This document shows positions 1-9,480 of a stretch of 44,893 nucleotides of DNA, in pieces. The stretch comes from Marinomonas shanghaiensis. GTDB taxonomy: Bacteria > Pseudomonadota > Gammaproteobacteria > Pseudomonadales > Marinomonadaceae. Both the position numbers and the translations under genes were made by a program. The notes under the pieces were generated by a model. That model was not told the DNA's origin. It saw only the letters and a list, made by a program, of their open reading frames with translations, and did no database searches. Numbering within the stretch: the first letter of the stretch is position 1; every line of letters starts with the position of its first letter. The stretch is taken from NCBI RefSeq assembly GCF_003259175.1, contig NZ_QGOK01000033.1, forward strand, positions 1 through 44,893, given 5' to 3'.

Positions 1-31
1 TGAGGCGGTAACGCCTCACCCTACTCGATAT
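1..31 (-). repeat. REP-like palindromic repeat, left window end
   Basis: Bases 1-18 form a hairpin with a 7-bp GC-rich stem (TGAGGCG / CGCCTCA) and a 4-base loop. It is followed by CCCTAC, so on the minus strand the element reads GTAG, GG, then the hairpin. A GTAG or GTGG head before a GC-rich palindrome is the hallmark of REP sequences mobilised by RAYT transposases. Bases 2-31 are the exact reverse complement of 44864-44893. The element touches the window edge and may be incomplete. Assignment to the REP class is from architecture only. Confidence 0.7.
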
Positions 32-87
32 AATTATCGCTTTTGATAATGTGTATTGTTTTCAATTGGTGTCTTGGGGTCTGTTGA

Positions 88-810
88 ATGGATGTGTTGT
101 CGCCACAGGTGTTGTTGGAGTTGGTCGAGTCTAAACGCTTTGGTGTGGAGTATCAGCCGATTATAGAATTAAAAACGGGAGACTTGTTTGCTTATGAGGC
201 ACTGTCTAGGTTTAGATCGGTAAATGGTGCCTTCATAAGGCCTGATCATGTTTACGCTGCATTGCATGATAATCCACTGTTGCTCTTTCAAGTGGAGCTC
301 GCTCAGAAAAAAATTCAATTGGATCGTCTTGCCTGTTCTGAAAAGATTTTTGTGAATTTAGATCAAGATGCCTTTTATGCTTGCGGACAAACGGCGCAAG
401 AAAATCCTTTTATAGATCTCATTTTGTCGGCCGGGCGAGATAAAGTAGTGGTTGAGTTGATTGAAAACTCTGAGATGAGTGATGCCTTGATGAGTTTGTC
501 TATGATTGAGGTGTTTAACGGTTTGGGGATTCGAACGGCGTTAGACGACTTATGCAACCCTAAATCTATGCTGTCTGTAGCGGTTTTGCAGTTGGTTGAA
601 TGGATTAAGCTAGACAAGTGCGTGTTAGAGAATAGGGGGGATGCTCATTTTATGATATTTGTGTCCAAAATAATTGATTTCGCTCATGCAACAGGCAAGC
701 AAGTGATATTAGAAGGTGTTGAGCTTGCAGAGGATCTAGTTTTTGCCCGATCGATTGGTGTAGATTTTGTGCAGGGGTTTTATTATCGGTCGCTTTTTCT
801 CAGTTATTAA
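88..810 (+). CDS. EAL-domain protein, putative cyclic-di-GMP phosphodiesterase
   Basis: This 240-residue protein is almost entirely one EAL domain, with no membrane segment, PAS or GGDEF partner. EAL domains hydrolyse c-di-GMP in the cytoplasm. Visible landmarks in order are YEALSRF (about residues 36-42), FVNLDQ, ELIEN, TALDD, IKLDK, LEGVE and a final VQGFYY. The metal and catalytic acidic residues, the Asn and the Lys are therefore kept. Loop 6, normally DDFGTGYSS, reads DDLCNPKSM, which is unusual because this loop helps dimerisation and metal placement; activity may be low or the protein may only bind ligand. The ATG has only a weak G-rich sequence upstream. It is monocistronic, with its own terminator. 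Similar short EAL proteins are known upstream of housekeeping loci, but I cannot name an orthologue. Confidence 0.85.
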   Translation: MDVLSPQVLLELVESKRFGVEYQPIIELKTGDLFAYEALSRFRSVNGAFIRPDHVYAALHDNPLLLFQVELAQKKIQLDRLACSEKIFVNLDQDAFYACGQTAQENPFIDLILSAGRDKVVVELIENSEMSDALMSLSMIEVFNGLGIRTALDDLCNPKSMLSVAVLQLVEWIKLDKCVLENRGDAHFMIFVSKIIDFAHATGKQVILEGVELAEDLVFARSIGVDFVQGFYYRSLFLSY

Positions 811-811
811 A

Positions 812-839
812 TTGAAAAGGCATTGCTTTTCAAATTTTT
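812..839 (+). terminator. Rho-independent terminator after the EAL gene
   Basis: An 8-bp perfect stem (TTGAAAAG / CTTTTCAA) with a 6-base loop is followed by ATTTTT, one base after the EAL stop codon. It separates the EAL gene from fimV. Confidence 0.75.
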
Positions 840-955
840 CGTTTTATCGGGTCTTTATGGCAAACCATTGATTCTAAAGCTATTGATAAATCACCACCTC
901 TGTAAGATACTTGTTAAGATATTTATCTCCATTATTTGCAAATAAAGGGAAGCTT

Positions 956-3193
956 ATGCTCAGAAAAACCCTCATTAGTATTGCTGTATCAGGCGCGCTT
1001 TATGTGTCCAGCAGTTACGCATTGGAACTGGGCGAGTTGACCTCTCAATCAAATGCAAACGAACCTTATCGTGGTAAAATCGCATTATCCGATGTTGGGT
1101 CATTAACAGATAACGATATATTGATTCGTTTGGGCAGCGAAAGTGAATTTCGCCAAGCTGGTTTTGCTCCAACAAGAGTACTGTCCCAATTAAAATTTGA
1201 TGTCGTCCGTGACAATAATAACCTTGTCGTGGCGGTGTCATCCGATCAGCCTCTACAGGTAAATGAGCTGCGCTTTATACTGGCGGCTCGTTGGCCCAGT
1301 GGGCAGGTTGTTCGCGAATATCAAACACCACTAAATCAGTCTGCTCTGGTTAATAAGTCTCAGAGTGAAGTTGTTCAATCCGTTCCTGTCTCAAGAGCGC
1401 CAACGGCCTCTAATGCAGGGAGAACCGACTCTTCACAGAGCGTGTTTCGTCAAGAAAACCTAGCGATCAAAAACATGCCAACAAAAGGGCAAGTCAACGT
1501 TGCAAAGGGTAATACGCTTTGGTCTATTGCGGGCGAAAATACCCCCGCAAATCAACTGACCATCTATCAGACCATGATGGCGATTCAGGCTCTTAACCAA
1601 GATGCTTTCTATTCGAATAATATTAATTTATTAAAAGAAGGGGTTGTCTTACGTTTGCCGACTCAAGAGCAAGTCGCGCTGTTTAATCAAACGATTTCAA
1701 AAGAAGAATTTCAGCGTCAACATGATGCTTGGATGGCCTTGAAAGGGAATAAAAATCGTGCAGCGGTGGATCAGGCCCAATTAAACACTCAGGCGAAAGC
1801 GAAAGTGGCGGCAAATGCTGCAGCACAAAAAGGCGACAAACTCACGTTGGCTTCCAGTCAAAGCGTGTTGCCAGAGCGTAATGCTGGTTCCAACGCAGGT
1901 ACAGACCAAAATACAAAATTAAGTTCTTTACAGAGTGCGCTGTCTGCCTCGAAAGAGATGCTTGATAAAGAGCAGCGTGAGAAAGGAGAACTGTCAAATC
2001 AGTTAGGGGATTTAAATAAGCAATTAGAGACCCTAGAGAAGCTGATTAGCTTAAAAGATAAGCAGTTGGCTGATTTACAGCAACAGTTTGCTAGTGCCCA
2101 ACAAACTCTGCAAGAGCAAAAAAATACGGTTGATCAACTTTTAGAAGCCGATCAGATTCGTAGAGAGAAAGAGCTAGCCGAAGCCGATTCGCTTGTAAGT
2201 AAAGTTTCCAGCAATCCAATCATAGTGTCGATTGGCGCTGTGGTGCTATTGCTGCTTGGCTTCTTGATTGGTTTAGTCATGCGTAGAGCGGGTAAGAAAC
2301 AGGAGGAGCAAGAATCGTCAAAAAAGAACGAATTTGACCTCTCTAGCGCGGCGGTAGTCGCTCCTGTTGCAGCCGTTGCAGCGGCTGACTATCTAGCTGA
2401 TGATGTCGAGAAGGTCGAAGAGAAAAAAGAATGGCAAGAAGAAGATCCTTTTGCATTTGATTTCGATACGCCTGATATGGATGACAAAACAGAGGATTTT
2501 AACGCTTTTGCAGGCGATGAAATTGCTTCTACAGACGCAGTCGATCCAACATTTGATGAAATGGATGATGGCGACGAGTTGGAAAATGATTTAGAAGACA
2601 ACTCAAATGATGATATTGACGATATGTTTGCATCATTTGATGATGACGACGACTTACCAGAGCCTGTATTAGATTTAGAAGACGATTTAGATGACGAGTT
2701 GGAAGCGTTTGTCGAAGACGATATTCCAACAGTAACGCCTGAATCTGCTGACTCAGGCGCTGATGCTGATGCTGATAAAGAGGATACGGCAGAAAGTGAA
2801 GAGGAGTCTTTTGTTTCTAGTTTGCTGAATGACGTCGATCAAGAAGATGTTGATGAAGCATCAATTTTTAACGGTTCACCTAATGATTCCTTAGCCAATT
2901 CTATTGAGGAAACGTTAGCCGAAGCTCAGCAGGAAGATGAACTTGATTATCCGGCCTTTGGTGAAGCTGAAGCGGCTGAAGATGAAGAGATAAACGATGA
3001 AGAAGAAGAGTTTGACTTCTTTGATGCTAGCGGTGATGAAGCAGCCACTAAGCTCGATTTAGCAAGAGCTTACATGGATATGGGTGATGAAGAGGGTGCT
3101 CGCGTCATTTTAGATGACGTGATTGAGTCTGGAAACGAAAAACAAATTGCCGAAGCGCAGAATATGATGGAGCGAATGTTCCCAAGTGACTAA
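956..3193 (+). CDS. fimV: FimV-family polar hub protein
   Basis: FimV is an inner-membrane protein that organises the cell pole, type IV pilus assembly and, in Pseudomonas, cAMP signalling. The 745-residue product starts at ATG 956, five bases after AAAGGGA; an upstream TTG at 911 is in frame but lacks a ribosome site. It shows a signal sequence, then an N-terminal ELGELTSQSN segment typical of the family. A LysM-like peptidoglycan-binding stretch (around 180-245, VAKGNTLWSIAG), a coiled coil (about 323-412) and one membrane helix (about 420-444) follow. The cytoplasmic region is extremely Asp/Glu-rich. The last about 45 residues (KLDLARAYMDMGDEEGAR) are the conserved FimV C-terminal TPR-like motif. 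It overlaps truA by 8 bases. Position before truA is the usual one. Confidence 0.93.
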   Translation: MLRKTLISIAVSGALYVSSSYALELGELTSQSNANEPYRGKIALSDVGSLTDNDILIRLGSESEFRQAGFAPTRVLSQLKFDVVRDNNNLVVAVSSDQPLQVNELRFILAARWPSGQVVREYQTPLNQSALVNKSQSEVVQSVPVSRAPTASNAGRTDSSQSVFRQENLAIKNMPTKGQVNVAKGNTLWSIAGENTPANQLTIYQTMMAIQALNQDAFYSNNINLLKEGVVLRLPTQEQVALFNQTISKEEFQRQHDAWMALKGNKNRAAVDQAQLNTQAKAKVAANAAAQKGDKLTLASSQSVLPERNAGSNAGTDQNTKLSSLQSALSASKEMLDKEQREKGELSNQLGDLNKQLETLEKLISLKDKQLADLQQQFASAQQTLQEQKNTVDQLLEADQIRREKELAEADSLVSKVSSNPIIVSIGAVVLLLLGFLIGLVMRRAGKKQEEQESSKKNEFDLSSAAVVAPVAAVAAADYLADDVEKVEEKKEWQEEDPFAFDFDTPDMDDKTEDFNAFAGDEIASTDAVDPTFDEMDDGDELENDLEDNSNDDIDDMFASFDDDDDLPEPVLDLEDDLDDELEAFVEDDIPTVTPESADSGADADADKEDTAESEEESFVSSLLNDVDQEDVDEASIFNGSPNDSLANSIEETLAEAQQEDELDYPAFGEAEAAEDEEINDEEEEFDFFDASGDEAATKLDLARAYMDMGDEEGARVILDDVIESGNEKQIAEAQNMMERMFPSD

Positions 3194-4010
3194 TAAAGTT
3201 GTACTGGTTGTTGAATATGATGGCGCTGATTACAAAGGCTGGCAGGCGCAAAAATTTGGTGTTCCCAGTGTTCAGGAGAGTTTAGAAAAAGCATTGTCAG
3301 TTATTGCAAATCATCCGGTCAGGGTGATTTGTGCTGGACGAACGGATGCTGGTGTCCATGCTTGCGCTCAAGTTGTTCACTTTGAAACGAATGTTGAACG
3401 CAGTGAGCGTTCATGGACGACTGGCGTTAATACTTATCTTCCTAATAATATTGCGGTCGTCGCTGCCCGTTACGTATCTGAAGATTTTCATGCACGTTTT
3501 AGTGCGCTGAGTCGTCGCTATCGATATGTTATTTATTCTTCAGATTTCTGTCCTGCAATATTGCCGAAAGGTGTGACGTGGACTCATAAAGCACTGGATG
3601 TGGTTGCTATGAAAGAAGCCGCCAAAGTGTTTCTAGGAACTCACGATTTTTCTTCTTTCCGTGCTATTGGCTGTCAAGCTAAGACGCCCTTTCGTACGGT
3701 TCTAAATTTTGAAGTGTACCAATTAGGGCAATATATCGTTTTAGATGTTAGAGCCAATGCATTCTTACACCATATGATTCGTAACTTTGCCGGTGTTTTG
3801 ATGTCGATCGGTGCTGGTGAAAAGCCAGTGTCCTGGGCAAAAGAAACTCTTGAGGCAAGAGATCGAACAAAAGGTGGAATAACTGCGCCACCAACAGGGT
3901 TGTATTTTGTTGATGCTCAATATCCCGATGTCTTTAATGTGCCTAAAAGACCTTTAGGTCCTCACTTTTTACCCTTTGTAGACGAGCCTTCCTATGAGTT
4001 GCCGAGTTAA
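3186..4010 (+). CDS. truA: tRNA pseudouridine(38-40) synthase TruA
   Basis: TruA isomerises uridines 38, 39 and 40 in the tRNA anticodon arm. The 274-residue protein has the catalytic aspartate in GRTDAGVHA (D54), a YDGADYKGWQ N-terminus and the HHMIRN segment of the family. The start is GTG 3186, inside the last codons of fimV, giving an 8-base overlap that suggests translational coupling. The 3' end overlaps trpF by 17 bases. Length matches the family (about 270). Confidence 0.96.
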   Translation: MTNKVVLVVEYDGADYKGWQAQKFGVPSVQESLEKALSVIANHPVRVICAGRTDAGVHACAQVVHFETNVERSERSWTTGVNTYLPNNIAVVAARYVSEDFHARFSALSRRYRYVIYSSDFCPAILPKGVTWTHKALDVVAMKEAAKVFLGTHDFSSFRAIGCQAKTPFRTVLNFEVYQLGQYIVLDVRANAFLHHMIRNFAGVLMSIGAGEKPVSWAKETLEARDRTKGGITAPPTGLYFVDAQYPDVFNVPKRPLGPHFLPFVDEPSYELPS

Positions 4011-4611
4011 AATTTGTGGCATAACAAATGTAGAAGATGCATTGATGGCGTGCCTGCATGGCGCAGATGCACTGGGTTTTGTTTTTTATGAAAAAAGCCC
4101 AAGGTATGTTTCACCGACAGTAGCAAACGATATTGTTTCTCACTTGCCTCCGTTTGTGACTCCCATTGCTTTGTTTGTTGATGCCGATTCCGCGCAGATA
4201 GACTCTGTAATAAAAGAAAATCCTCGCTGGCTTATTCAGTTTCATGGCAATGAAAGCGAGTCTGAATGCCTATCTTATCAGCGTCCCTATATAAAGGCGT
4301 TAAGAGTGAAACAGGGGGATGATGTAGCGGCTTTAGTGGATACTTATCCAAGTGCAAGTGCTGTTTTGTTGGATGCCTACAAAGAAGGGGTCCCTGGCGG
4401 TACAGGAGAGCGATTTGATTGGTCTATTATTCCCGCTCACTTATCTAAACCAATTATATTGGCGGGTGGGTTAACCCCAAGTAATGTGAAGCTAGCAGTG
4501 CTTCAAGTGTCTCCCTATGCTGTTGATGTTAGTGGTGGAGTTGAGATGTCCAAAGGCATTAAGAGCGAACTCAAAGTTCAAGAATTTATTAATGGAGCAA
4601 AATGTGTATAG
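3994..4611 (+). CDS. trpF: Phosphoribosylanthranilate isomerase TrpF
   Basis: TrpF carries out the Amadori rearrangement of N-phosphoribosylanthranilate in tryptophan synthesis. The 205-residue TIM barrel has the catalytic cysteine in VKICGIT (C8) and the general acid in LLDAYKEG (D127). The phosphate-binding loops read [11 protein letters not shown] and VDVSGGVE. It is monofunctional; there is no fused TrpC domain as in enterics. The ATG lies within truA and the 3' end runs 20 bases into the trpB frame, so it sits in the middle of a tightly coupled operon. Confidence 0.96.
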   Translation: MSCRVKICGITNVEDALMACLHGADALGFVFYEKSPRYVSPTVANDIVSHLPPFVTPIALFVDADSAQIDSVIKENPRWLIQFHGNESESECLSYQRPYIKALRVKQGDDVAALVDTYPSASAVLLDAYKEGVPGGTGERFDWSIIPAHLSKPIILAGGLTPSNVKLAVLQVSPYAVDVSGGVEMSKGIKSELKVQEFINGAKCV

Positions 4612-5815
4612 CAAAGACATTAATTTAGAATTACCTGACTCTCACGGTCGTTTTGGTCCATACGGTGGTATTTTTGTTTCTGAAACGCTGATGTCTGCTT
4701 TGGAAGATTTGGCACAAATGTATGAACGCTTGTCTAAAGACAGTGACTTTCAGGCTGCATTTGATTATGACCTGGCTCATTACGTTGGTCGTCCGTCGCC
4801 ACTTTATTTTGCTGAGCGACTCACAAAAAAAGCGGGTGGGGCAAAAATTTATTTAAAACGTGAGGATTTGAACCACACTGGTGCCCACAAGATCAATAAC
4901 ACAATAGGTCAAGCCTTGCTTGCCAAGCACATGGGTAAGCCAAATATTATCGCTGAAACAGGGGCGGGGCAACATGGGGTTGCATCTGCAACCGTTGCAG
5001 CGCGTTTAGGTTTAAAATGCAAAGTGTTTATGGGGGCTGAGGATATTCGACGTCAGTCACTTAATGTGTACCGTATGAAGTTGCTCGGAGCGGAAGTGAT
5101 TTCTGTTGAGTCAGGCACCAAAACATTAAAAGATGCGTTAAACGAAGCCATGCGTTATTGGGTCGGTAACGTTGACGATACTTTTTATATTATTGGTACC
5201 GCAGCGGGTCCTCATCCTTACCCTAAGTTAGTGCGTGATTTTCAAGCTGTCATTGGTCGAGAAACCAAAGCCCAATGTTTGGCACAAGAAGGCCGTTTGC
5301 CTGATGCTGTTGTTGCTTGTGTTGGTGGCGGCTCAAATGCGATTGGTATGTTTCATCCTTTTATCAAAGATGAAAGTGTTGCTATGTATGGTGTTGAAGC
5401 GGGTGGTGATGGCATTGAAACAGGTCGTCATGCTGCACCACTAAGCGCTGGTCGCCCTGGTGTTCTGCATGGTAATCGTACTTATGTTATGGCGGATGAC
5501 GACGGGCAAATTATCGGAACTCATTCTATTTCAGCCGGTTTGGACTACCCAGGTGTTGGTCCTGAGCATGCTTGGTTAAAGGATATTGGTCGCGCTCATT
5601 ATGTTGCGATTAATGATGATGAAGCTATGGATGGTTTTCGTGACTTGACTCGCCTAGAAGGTATAATGCCCGCTCTTGAGTCAAGTCATGCTGTCGCCTA
5701 CGGTATGAAATTAGCAGCGACGATGGAAAAAGATAAAATTGTGGTTATCAATTTATCCGGTCGAGGTGATAAAGACATTCTTACCGTTGCAGAATTAGAT
5801 GGGATTGAAGTATGA
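4592..5815 (+). CDS. trpB: Tryptophan synthase beta subunit
   Basis: TrpB is the PLP-dependent subunit that joins indole and serine. The product is about 407 residues. The PLP lysine is in HTGAHKINN (K100), the glycine-rich phosphate loop is GGGSNAIG, and RFGPYGG is the family's N-terminal signature. Start choice is uncertain: ATG 4592 has no clear ribosome site, while GTG 4604 has GGAG at 4594-4597 with a 6-base gap and would give 403 residues. Both lie inside the end of trpF. The stop overlaps the trpA start by ATGA. Confidence 0.96.
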   Translation: MEQNVYSKDINLELPDSHGRFGPYGGIFVSETLMSALEDLAQMYERLSKDSDFQAAFDYDLAHYVGRPSPLYFAERLTKKAGGAKIYLKREDLNHTGAHKINNTIGQALLAKHMGKPNIIAETGAGQHGVASATVAARLGLKCKVFMGAEDIRRQSLNVYRMKLLGAEVISVESGTKTLKDALNEAMRYWVGNVDDTFYIIGTAAGPHPYPKLVRDFQAVIGRETKAQCLAQEGRLPDAVVACVGGGSNAIGMFHPFIKDESVAMYGVEAGGDGIETGRHAAPLSAGRPGVLHGNRTYVMADDDGQIIGTHSISAGLDYPGVGPEHAWLKDIGRAHYVAINDDEAMDGFRDLTRLEGIMPALESSHAVAYGMKLAATMEKDKIVVINLSGRGDKDILTVAELDGIEV

Positions 5816-6618
5816 GTCGCATTAAACAATGTTTTGAAAAGTTAGAAAAATCTGGTAAAAAGGCGCTCATTCCGTATATTACCGCAGGCGATCCCAGTCC
5901 AGATTATACTGTGACCTTAATGCATGCTTTGGTGGCTGCGGGTGCGGATGTTATCGAAATTGGTATGCCTTTTTCAGATCCAATGGCAGACGGTCCAGTC
6001 ATACAGTTGGCATGTGAGCGCAGCTTGGCGGCAGGCACCAATGTTAAAAAAGTACTGCAGATTATCGCTGAATTTAGACAAAGCAATAAAGAAACGCCTA
6101 TTGTTTTGATGGGGTATTTAAATCCTATTGAGTTTTTTGGCTACCAAGCTTTTTCTGATGCGGCAAAAGACGCGGGCGTTGATGGTATTTTATTAGTAGA
6201 TCTGACTCCTGAAGAGGCGACAGATGTAGTAGAATGCTTCCGAGAAAACGAGATTGATCTTATTTATTTGCTTTCGCCTACAACAACACCGGATCGTGCA
6301 AAGAAAATTTGCGATTTGGCGTCGGGTTATGTGTATTACGTTTCTGTAAAAGGCGTTACAGGTTCCGCTGAGCTTGATGTCGATAGTGTTAAGAAACACG
6401 TGGATTCGTTACGCGAAATCACCTCTTTACCTATTGGTGTGGGTTTTGGTATACGCGATGCAAAAACAGCAGCGGCAGTCAGTAAGTGTGCCGATGGTGT
6501 TATTGTCGGCAGTGTATTGGTGAATGCCATCGCTGCAAATAAAGATCATCAAAAAGAACATATAGCTGATGCTTTAAGGGCTATTTTAGCGCCCATGCGT
6601 GAAGAAATGGATGCGTAA
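5812..6618 (+). CDS. trpA: Tryptophan synthase alpha subunit
   Basis: TrpA cleaves indole-3-glycerol phosphate and channels indole to TrpB. The 268-residue TIM barrel keeps both catalytic acids at the standard numbering, E49 ([10 protein letters not shown]) and D60 (PMADGP). It also has the VKGVTG loop and the GFGIRD and GVIVGS phosphate-binding strands. The ATG overlaps the trpB stop by four bases (ATGA), as expected for equal synthesis of the two subunits. accD follows after 32 bases. Confidence 0.97.
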   Translation: MSRIKQCFEKLEKSGKKALIPYITAGDPSPDYTVTLMHALVAAGADVIEIGMPFSDPMADGPVIQLACERSLAAGTNVKKVLQIIAEFRQSNKETPIVLMGYLNPIEFFGYQAFSDAAKDAGVDGILLVDLTPEEATDVVECFRENEIDLIYLLSPTTTPDRAKKICDLASGYVYYVSVKGVTGSAELDVDSVKKHVDSLREITSLPIGVGFGIRDAKTAAAVSKCADGVIVGSVLVNAIAANKDHQKEHIADALRAILAPMREEMDA

Positions 6619-6650
6619 AGCGACAGCAAACGAGAAATTTGGAGAAATAA

Positions 6651-7517
6651 ATGAGTAGCTGGTTAGATAAATTTGTCCCTTCCATTGTGCGCAGTGAATC
6701 AAAGCGTAGTGCTGGTTCCGTGCCTGAGGGTCTTTGGAAAAAATGCCCTAAATGTGAAAATGTTTTATATCGCCCAGAGTTAGAAAAGAACTTAGATGTT
6801 TGTCCTAAATGCAATCACCATCTTCGCATTAGTGCTCGCCGCCGCTTAGAAATCTTTTTGGACAAAGAAGGTCGTCACGAAATTGGCGCACATCTTGAGC
6901 CTGAAGATAAGTTAAAATTTAAAGATTCAAAACGTTATAAAGATCGTCTGGTTGACGCGCAAAAAGCCACTGGCGAAAAAGATGCTTTGGTAGCGATGCA
7001 AGGCGCTTTGAACGGCATGCCTATTGTTGTCGTGGCGTTTGAATTTAGCTTTTTGGGTGGTTCTATGGGCGCCATCGTTGGTGAGCGTTTTATACAGGCG
7101 GTTAACGTTTGTTTAGAAAAGCGAATTCCATTGGTATGTTTTTCTGCCAGTGGTGGTGCGCGTATGCAAGAAGCGCTTATATCCCTAATGCAAATGGCGA
7201 AAACAAGTGCTGGCCTTGAACGCATGAAGCAAGAAGGAATTCCTTATATTTCTGTGATGACGGACCCTGTTTTTGGTGGTGTATCCGCTTCTCTTGCCAT
7301 GCTTGGTGATTTGAACGTTGCTGAGCCGAATGCATTGATTGGTTTTGCTGGTCCACGTGTTATTGAGCAAACGGTTCGTGAAAAATTGCCAGAAGGCTTC
7401 CAGCGCAGTGAGTTCCTGTTGGATAAAGGGGCGCTAGATATGATAATTAAACGTGATGAGATGCGTTCTCGATTGCACAATATTTTATCTTTGCTCACCG
7501 CGAATAAGGTTGCTTAA
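6651..7517 (+). CDS. accD: Acetyl-CoA carboxylase carboxyltransferase beta subunit
   Basis: AccD pairs with AccA to move the carboxyl group from biotin to acetyl-CoA, the committed step of fatty-acid synthesis. The 288-residue protein has the N-terminal zinc ribbon with cysteines at 32, 35, 51 and 54 (CPKC, 15 residues, CPKC). The crotonase-fold core carries [12 protein letters not shown] and [18 protein letters not shown]-type leader GGAGAAATAA sits just before the ATG. It lies between trpA and folC, the usual trp-accD-folC order. Confidence 0.97.
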   Translation: MSSWLDKFVPSIVRSESKRSAGSVPEGLWKKCPKCENVLYRPELEKNLDVCPKCNHHLRISARRRLEIFLDKEGRHEIGAHLEPEDKLKFKDSKRYKDRLVDAQKATGEKDALVAMQGALNGMPIVVVAFEFSFLGGSMGAIVGERFIQAVNVCLEKRIPLVCFSASGGARMQEALISLMQMAKTSAGLERMKQEGIPYISVMTDPVFGGVSASLAMLGDLNVAEPNALIGFAGPRVIEQTVREKLPEGFQRSEFLLDKGALDMIIKRDEMRSRLHNILSLLTANKVA

Positions 7518-7521
7518 TTAA

Positions 7522-8778
7522 ATGACGCACACGTCATTAGCAAGTTGGCTCTCCTATATAGAGAGTCAACATCCTTCTGAGATAGAGTTGGGATTAGACA
7601 GAGGTAATCTGGTTTTATCAAGATTGGCTTTGTCTAGACCTAAACACAAAGTGATCACAGTGGCTGGAACCAACGGCAAAGGTTCCACTTGCGCCATGTT
7701 GACGCAATATCTTTGCTCACAAGGTTATACGGTTGGTACTTACACATCCCCCCATTTTTTAGCGTTTAATGAACGTATTGCGCTAAATAATATGTCTTGT
7801 GATGATGCCATGATTTGCCGTGCGTTTGAGGTCATTGAAGCGGCTCGAAAAGACGTACCTTTGACCTATTTCGAATTTAGCACGTTGGCTGCGCTGTGGA
7901 TCTTTGATCAATCTAAGCTGGATTATTGGGTGCTAGAAGTCGGTTTAGGTGGACGCCTAGATTCCGTTAATATGATTGATACTGACGTTGCGGTTGTTAC
8001 TTCCATTTCATTAGACCATATGGATTGGTTGGGTGATAATTTGGATGTGATCGCGCGGGAAAAAACCGGTATTGCCAGAAAAGATAAGCTTTTAGTCAGT
8101 GGGGTTGTAAATCCGCCCAGTACTATCGCTATCACAGCAGGTGAGATTGGCGCGAATCTTAAACAGAAAGATATTGATTTTAGTTTTCAGCGATCAACAA
8201 CTGACTGGTCCTGGTCTGGTAATGGCGTTCAATATGATGCTTTGCCTATCCCTTCTTTACCCTTGCAAAATGCGGCCACGGTAATTGCTGTGTTGGTTTA
8301 TATGGGACTGAATCCCTCAGCAACAGACTTAGTGACTTTATTTAAAACGGCTCAGTTAACAGGACGTTTTCAGCAAGTGGCTTTTTCTCCGGATGTCTAT
8401 ATCGACGTGGCGCATAATCCAGAAGCTGCGGTTGAGCTTGCACAACGTATAGGCTCTTTGTCCCGTAAGCCTGTCGCTGTTTGCGGCATGTTAAAGGATA
8501 AAGATATTGCGGGCGTCATGGCCAATCTCGCAGAGAGTTTTTCTGCTTGGTATTGCTGTGATTTAGGGGGAGTGAGAGGGGCGAAAGCACTTGAATTGAT
8601 GGATAAACTTGAGAAGGTCTCGCCTGATATTTCTCCATTTCTCTACGAGTTCTCCTCAGTGGGTGATGCCATTCAAGGCGCTTTGGCGCAAGCAAAGGAA
8701 GAGGGGCGAGCAGTCATTGTATTTGGCTCCTTCGTTACCGTCTCTGATTATTTGGCACTAAGTCAAGCAAGAGAGTGA
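7522..8778 (+). CDS. folC: Folylpolyglutamate synthase / dihydrofolate synthase
   Basis: FolC adds glutamate to dihydropteroate and to folates in the cytoplasm. The 418-residue Mur-ligase-family protein has the ATP loop VAGTNGKGST (about residues 46-56), the folate loop YTSPHF, the catalytic segment LEVGLGGRLD and the C-terminal DVAHNPEA motif. It starts four bases after accD and ends three bases before the SPOR gene. Length is normal for the bifunctional enzyme. Confidence 0.95.
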   Translation: MTHTSLASWLSYIESQHPSEIELGLDRGNLVLSRLALSRPKHKVITVAGTNGKGSTCAMLTQYLCSQGYTVGTYTSPHFLAFNERIALNNMSCDDAMICRAFEVIEAARKDVPLTYFEFSTLAALWIFDQSKLDYWVLEVGLGGRLDSVNMIDTDVAVVTSISLDHMDWLGDNLDVIAREKTGIARKDKLLVSGVVNPPSTIAITAGEIGANLKQKDIDFSFQRSTTDWSWSGNGVQYDALPIPSLPLQNAATVIAVLVYMGLNPSATDLVTLFKTAQLTGRFQQVAFSPDVYIDVAHNPEAAVELAQRIGSLSRKPVAVCGMLKDKDIAGVMANLAESFSAWYCCDLGGVRGAKALELMDKLEKVSPDISPFLYEFSSVGDAIQGALAQAKEEGRAVIVFGSFVTVSDYLALSQARE

Positions 8779-8781
8779 TTT

Positions 8782-9405
8782 ATGATTGATAGAACAATAA
8801 CTTATAGGTTAATTGGTGCGGGTATCATGGTATTGTCTGCCGCCATTATATTACCTTTAATTCTGGATGGTGAGCGTCCTGCTGAGCTCGATATGCAAGT
8901 TCAGGTGACGGCTCCTCCTGCGTTTCAACCTTTAGAGATTGCCGCTGTTCAGCCTGTAGAGCGTTTGCCTGTGGAGCCTTTTGTTGAAGAAGACGCAGCG
9001 GTTGACGATATCCAATTAATTCCGGTTGCACCAGCATCGAACGATATAGAAATGCTTGAACAAACGACACCCGCAGCGCCCACGCCCACACCGCAAGCAG
9101 CCTCTGTGCCAGTATCAACTCCAGTAAAACAGGAAGTAAAAACGCCTGTTGAGAAAGTGGCTCCGGCCGCAGTGGGAGAACGTTGGACATTGCAAATTGC
9201 GACGTTCAAGAGCAAAGAGAACGCTGTACGTTTGGTCGAAAAACTCAAAGAAGGCAATTACGCGGCTTACAGTTTAACGACAAATGCATTATACAAAGTA
9301 TATGTTGGTCCCGAACTAAAGCGTGAGACGTCTGAAAAAATGCGTGAAGAGATAAAACAGAAATTCAGTTTGACGGGATTTGTTACAAAATATTCTGTGA
9401 ATTGA
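8782..9405 (+). CDS. SPOR-domain protein, DedD-like
   Basis: This 207-residue bitopic protein has a short cytoplasmic N-terminus and one membrane helix (about residues 9-27). A Pro/Ala/Thr/Val-rich periplasmic linker follows, then a C-terminal SPOR domain (about 130-207, beginning RWTLQIATFKS). SPOR domains bind denuded glycan strands at the division septum. The position between folC and cvpA is that of dedD in many gammaproteobacteria, so it probably acts in cell division. A strict dedD orthology call rests on synteny. Confidence 0.85.
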   Translation: MIDRTITYRLIGAGIMVLSAAIILPLILDGERPAELDMQVQVTAPPAFQPLEIAAVQPVERLPVEPFVEEDAAVDDIQLIPVAPASNDIEMLEQTTPAAPTPTPQAASVPVSTPVKQEVKTPVEKVAPAAVGERWTLQIATFKSKENAVRLVEKLKEGNYAAYSLTTNALYKVYVGPELKRETSEKMREEIKQKFSLTGFVTKYSVN

Positions 9406-9429
9406 TGTGTGCTTAATTGGCTCAGTATT

Positions 9430-9456
9430 TTGAATGCCTAGGTCATCTGTTACACT
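9430..9456 (+). promoter_or_regulatory. Possible promoter for cvpA-purF
   Basis: TTGAAT (9430-9435) and TACACT (9451-9456) lie 15 bases apart in the 75-base gap before cvpA. The boxes fit sigma-70 loosely and the spacer is short, so this is only a candidate. Confidence 0.25.
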
Positions 9457-9480
9457 GCGCAGCGAATTTTAGAGGTGCTC

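Noticed and set aside
8846..9257. Overlapping minus-strand frames of 114 and 102 residues across the SPOR gene
   Set aside because: They reflect the Pro/Ala/Thr-rich linker read on the other strand. The SPOR protein on plus has membrane helix, domain and operon context.
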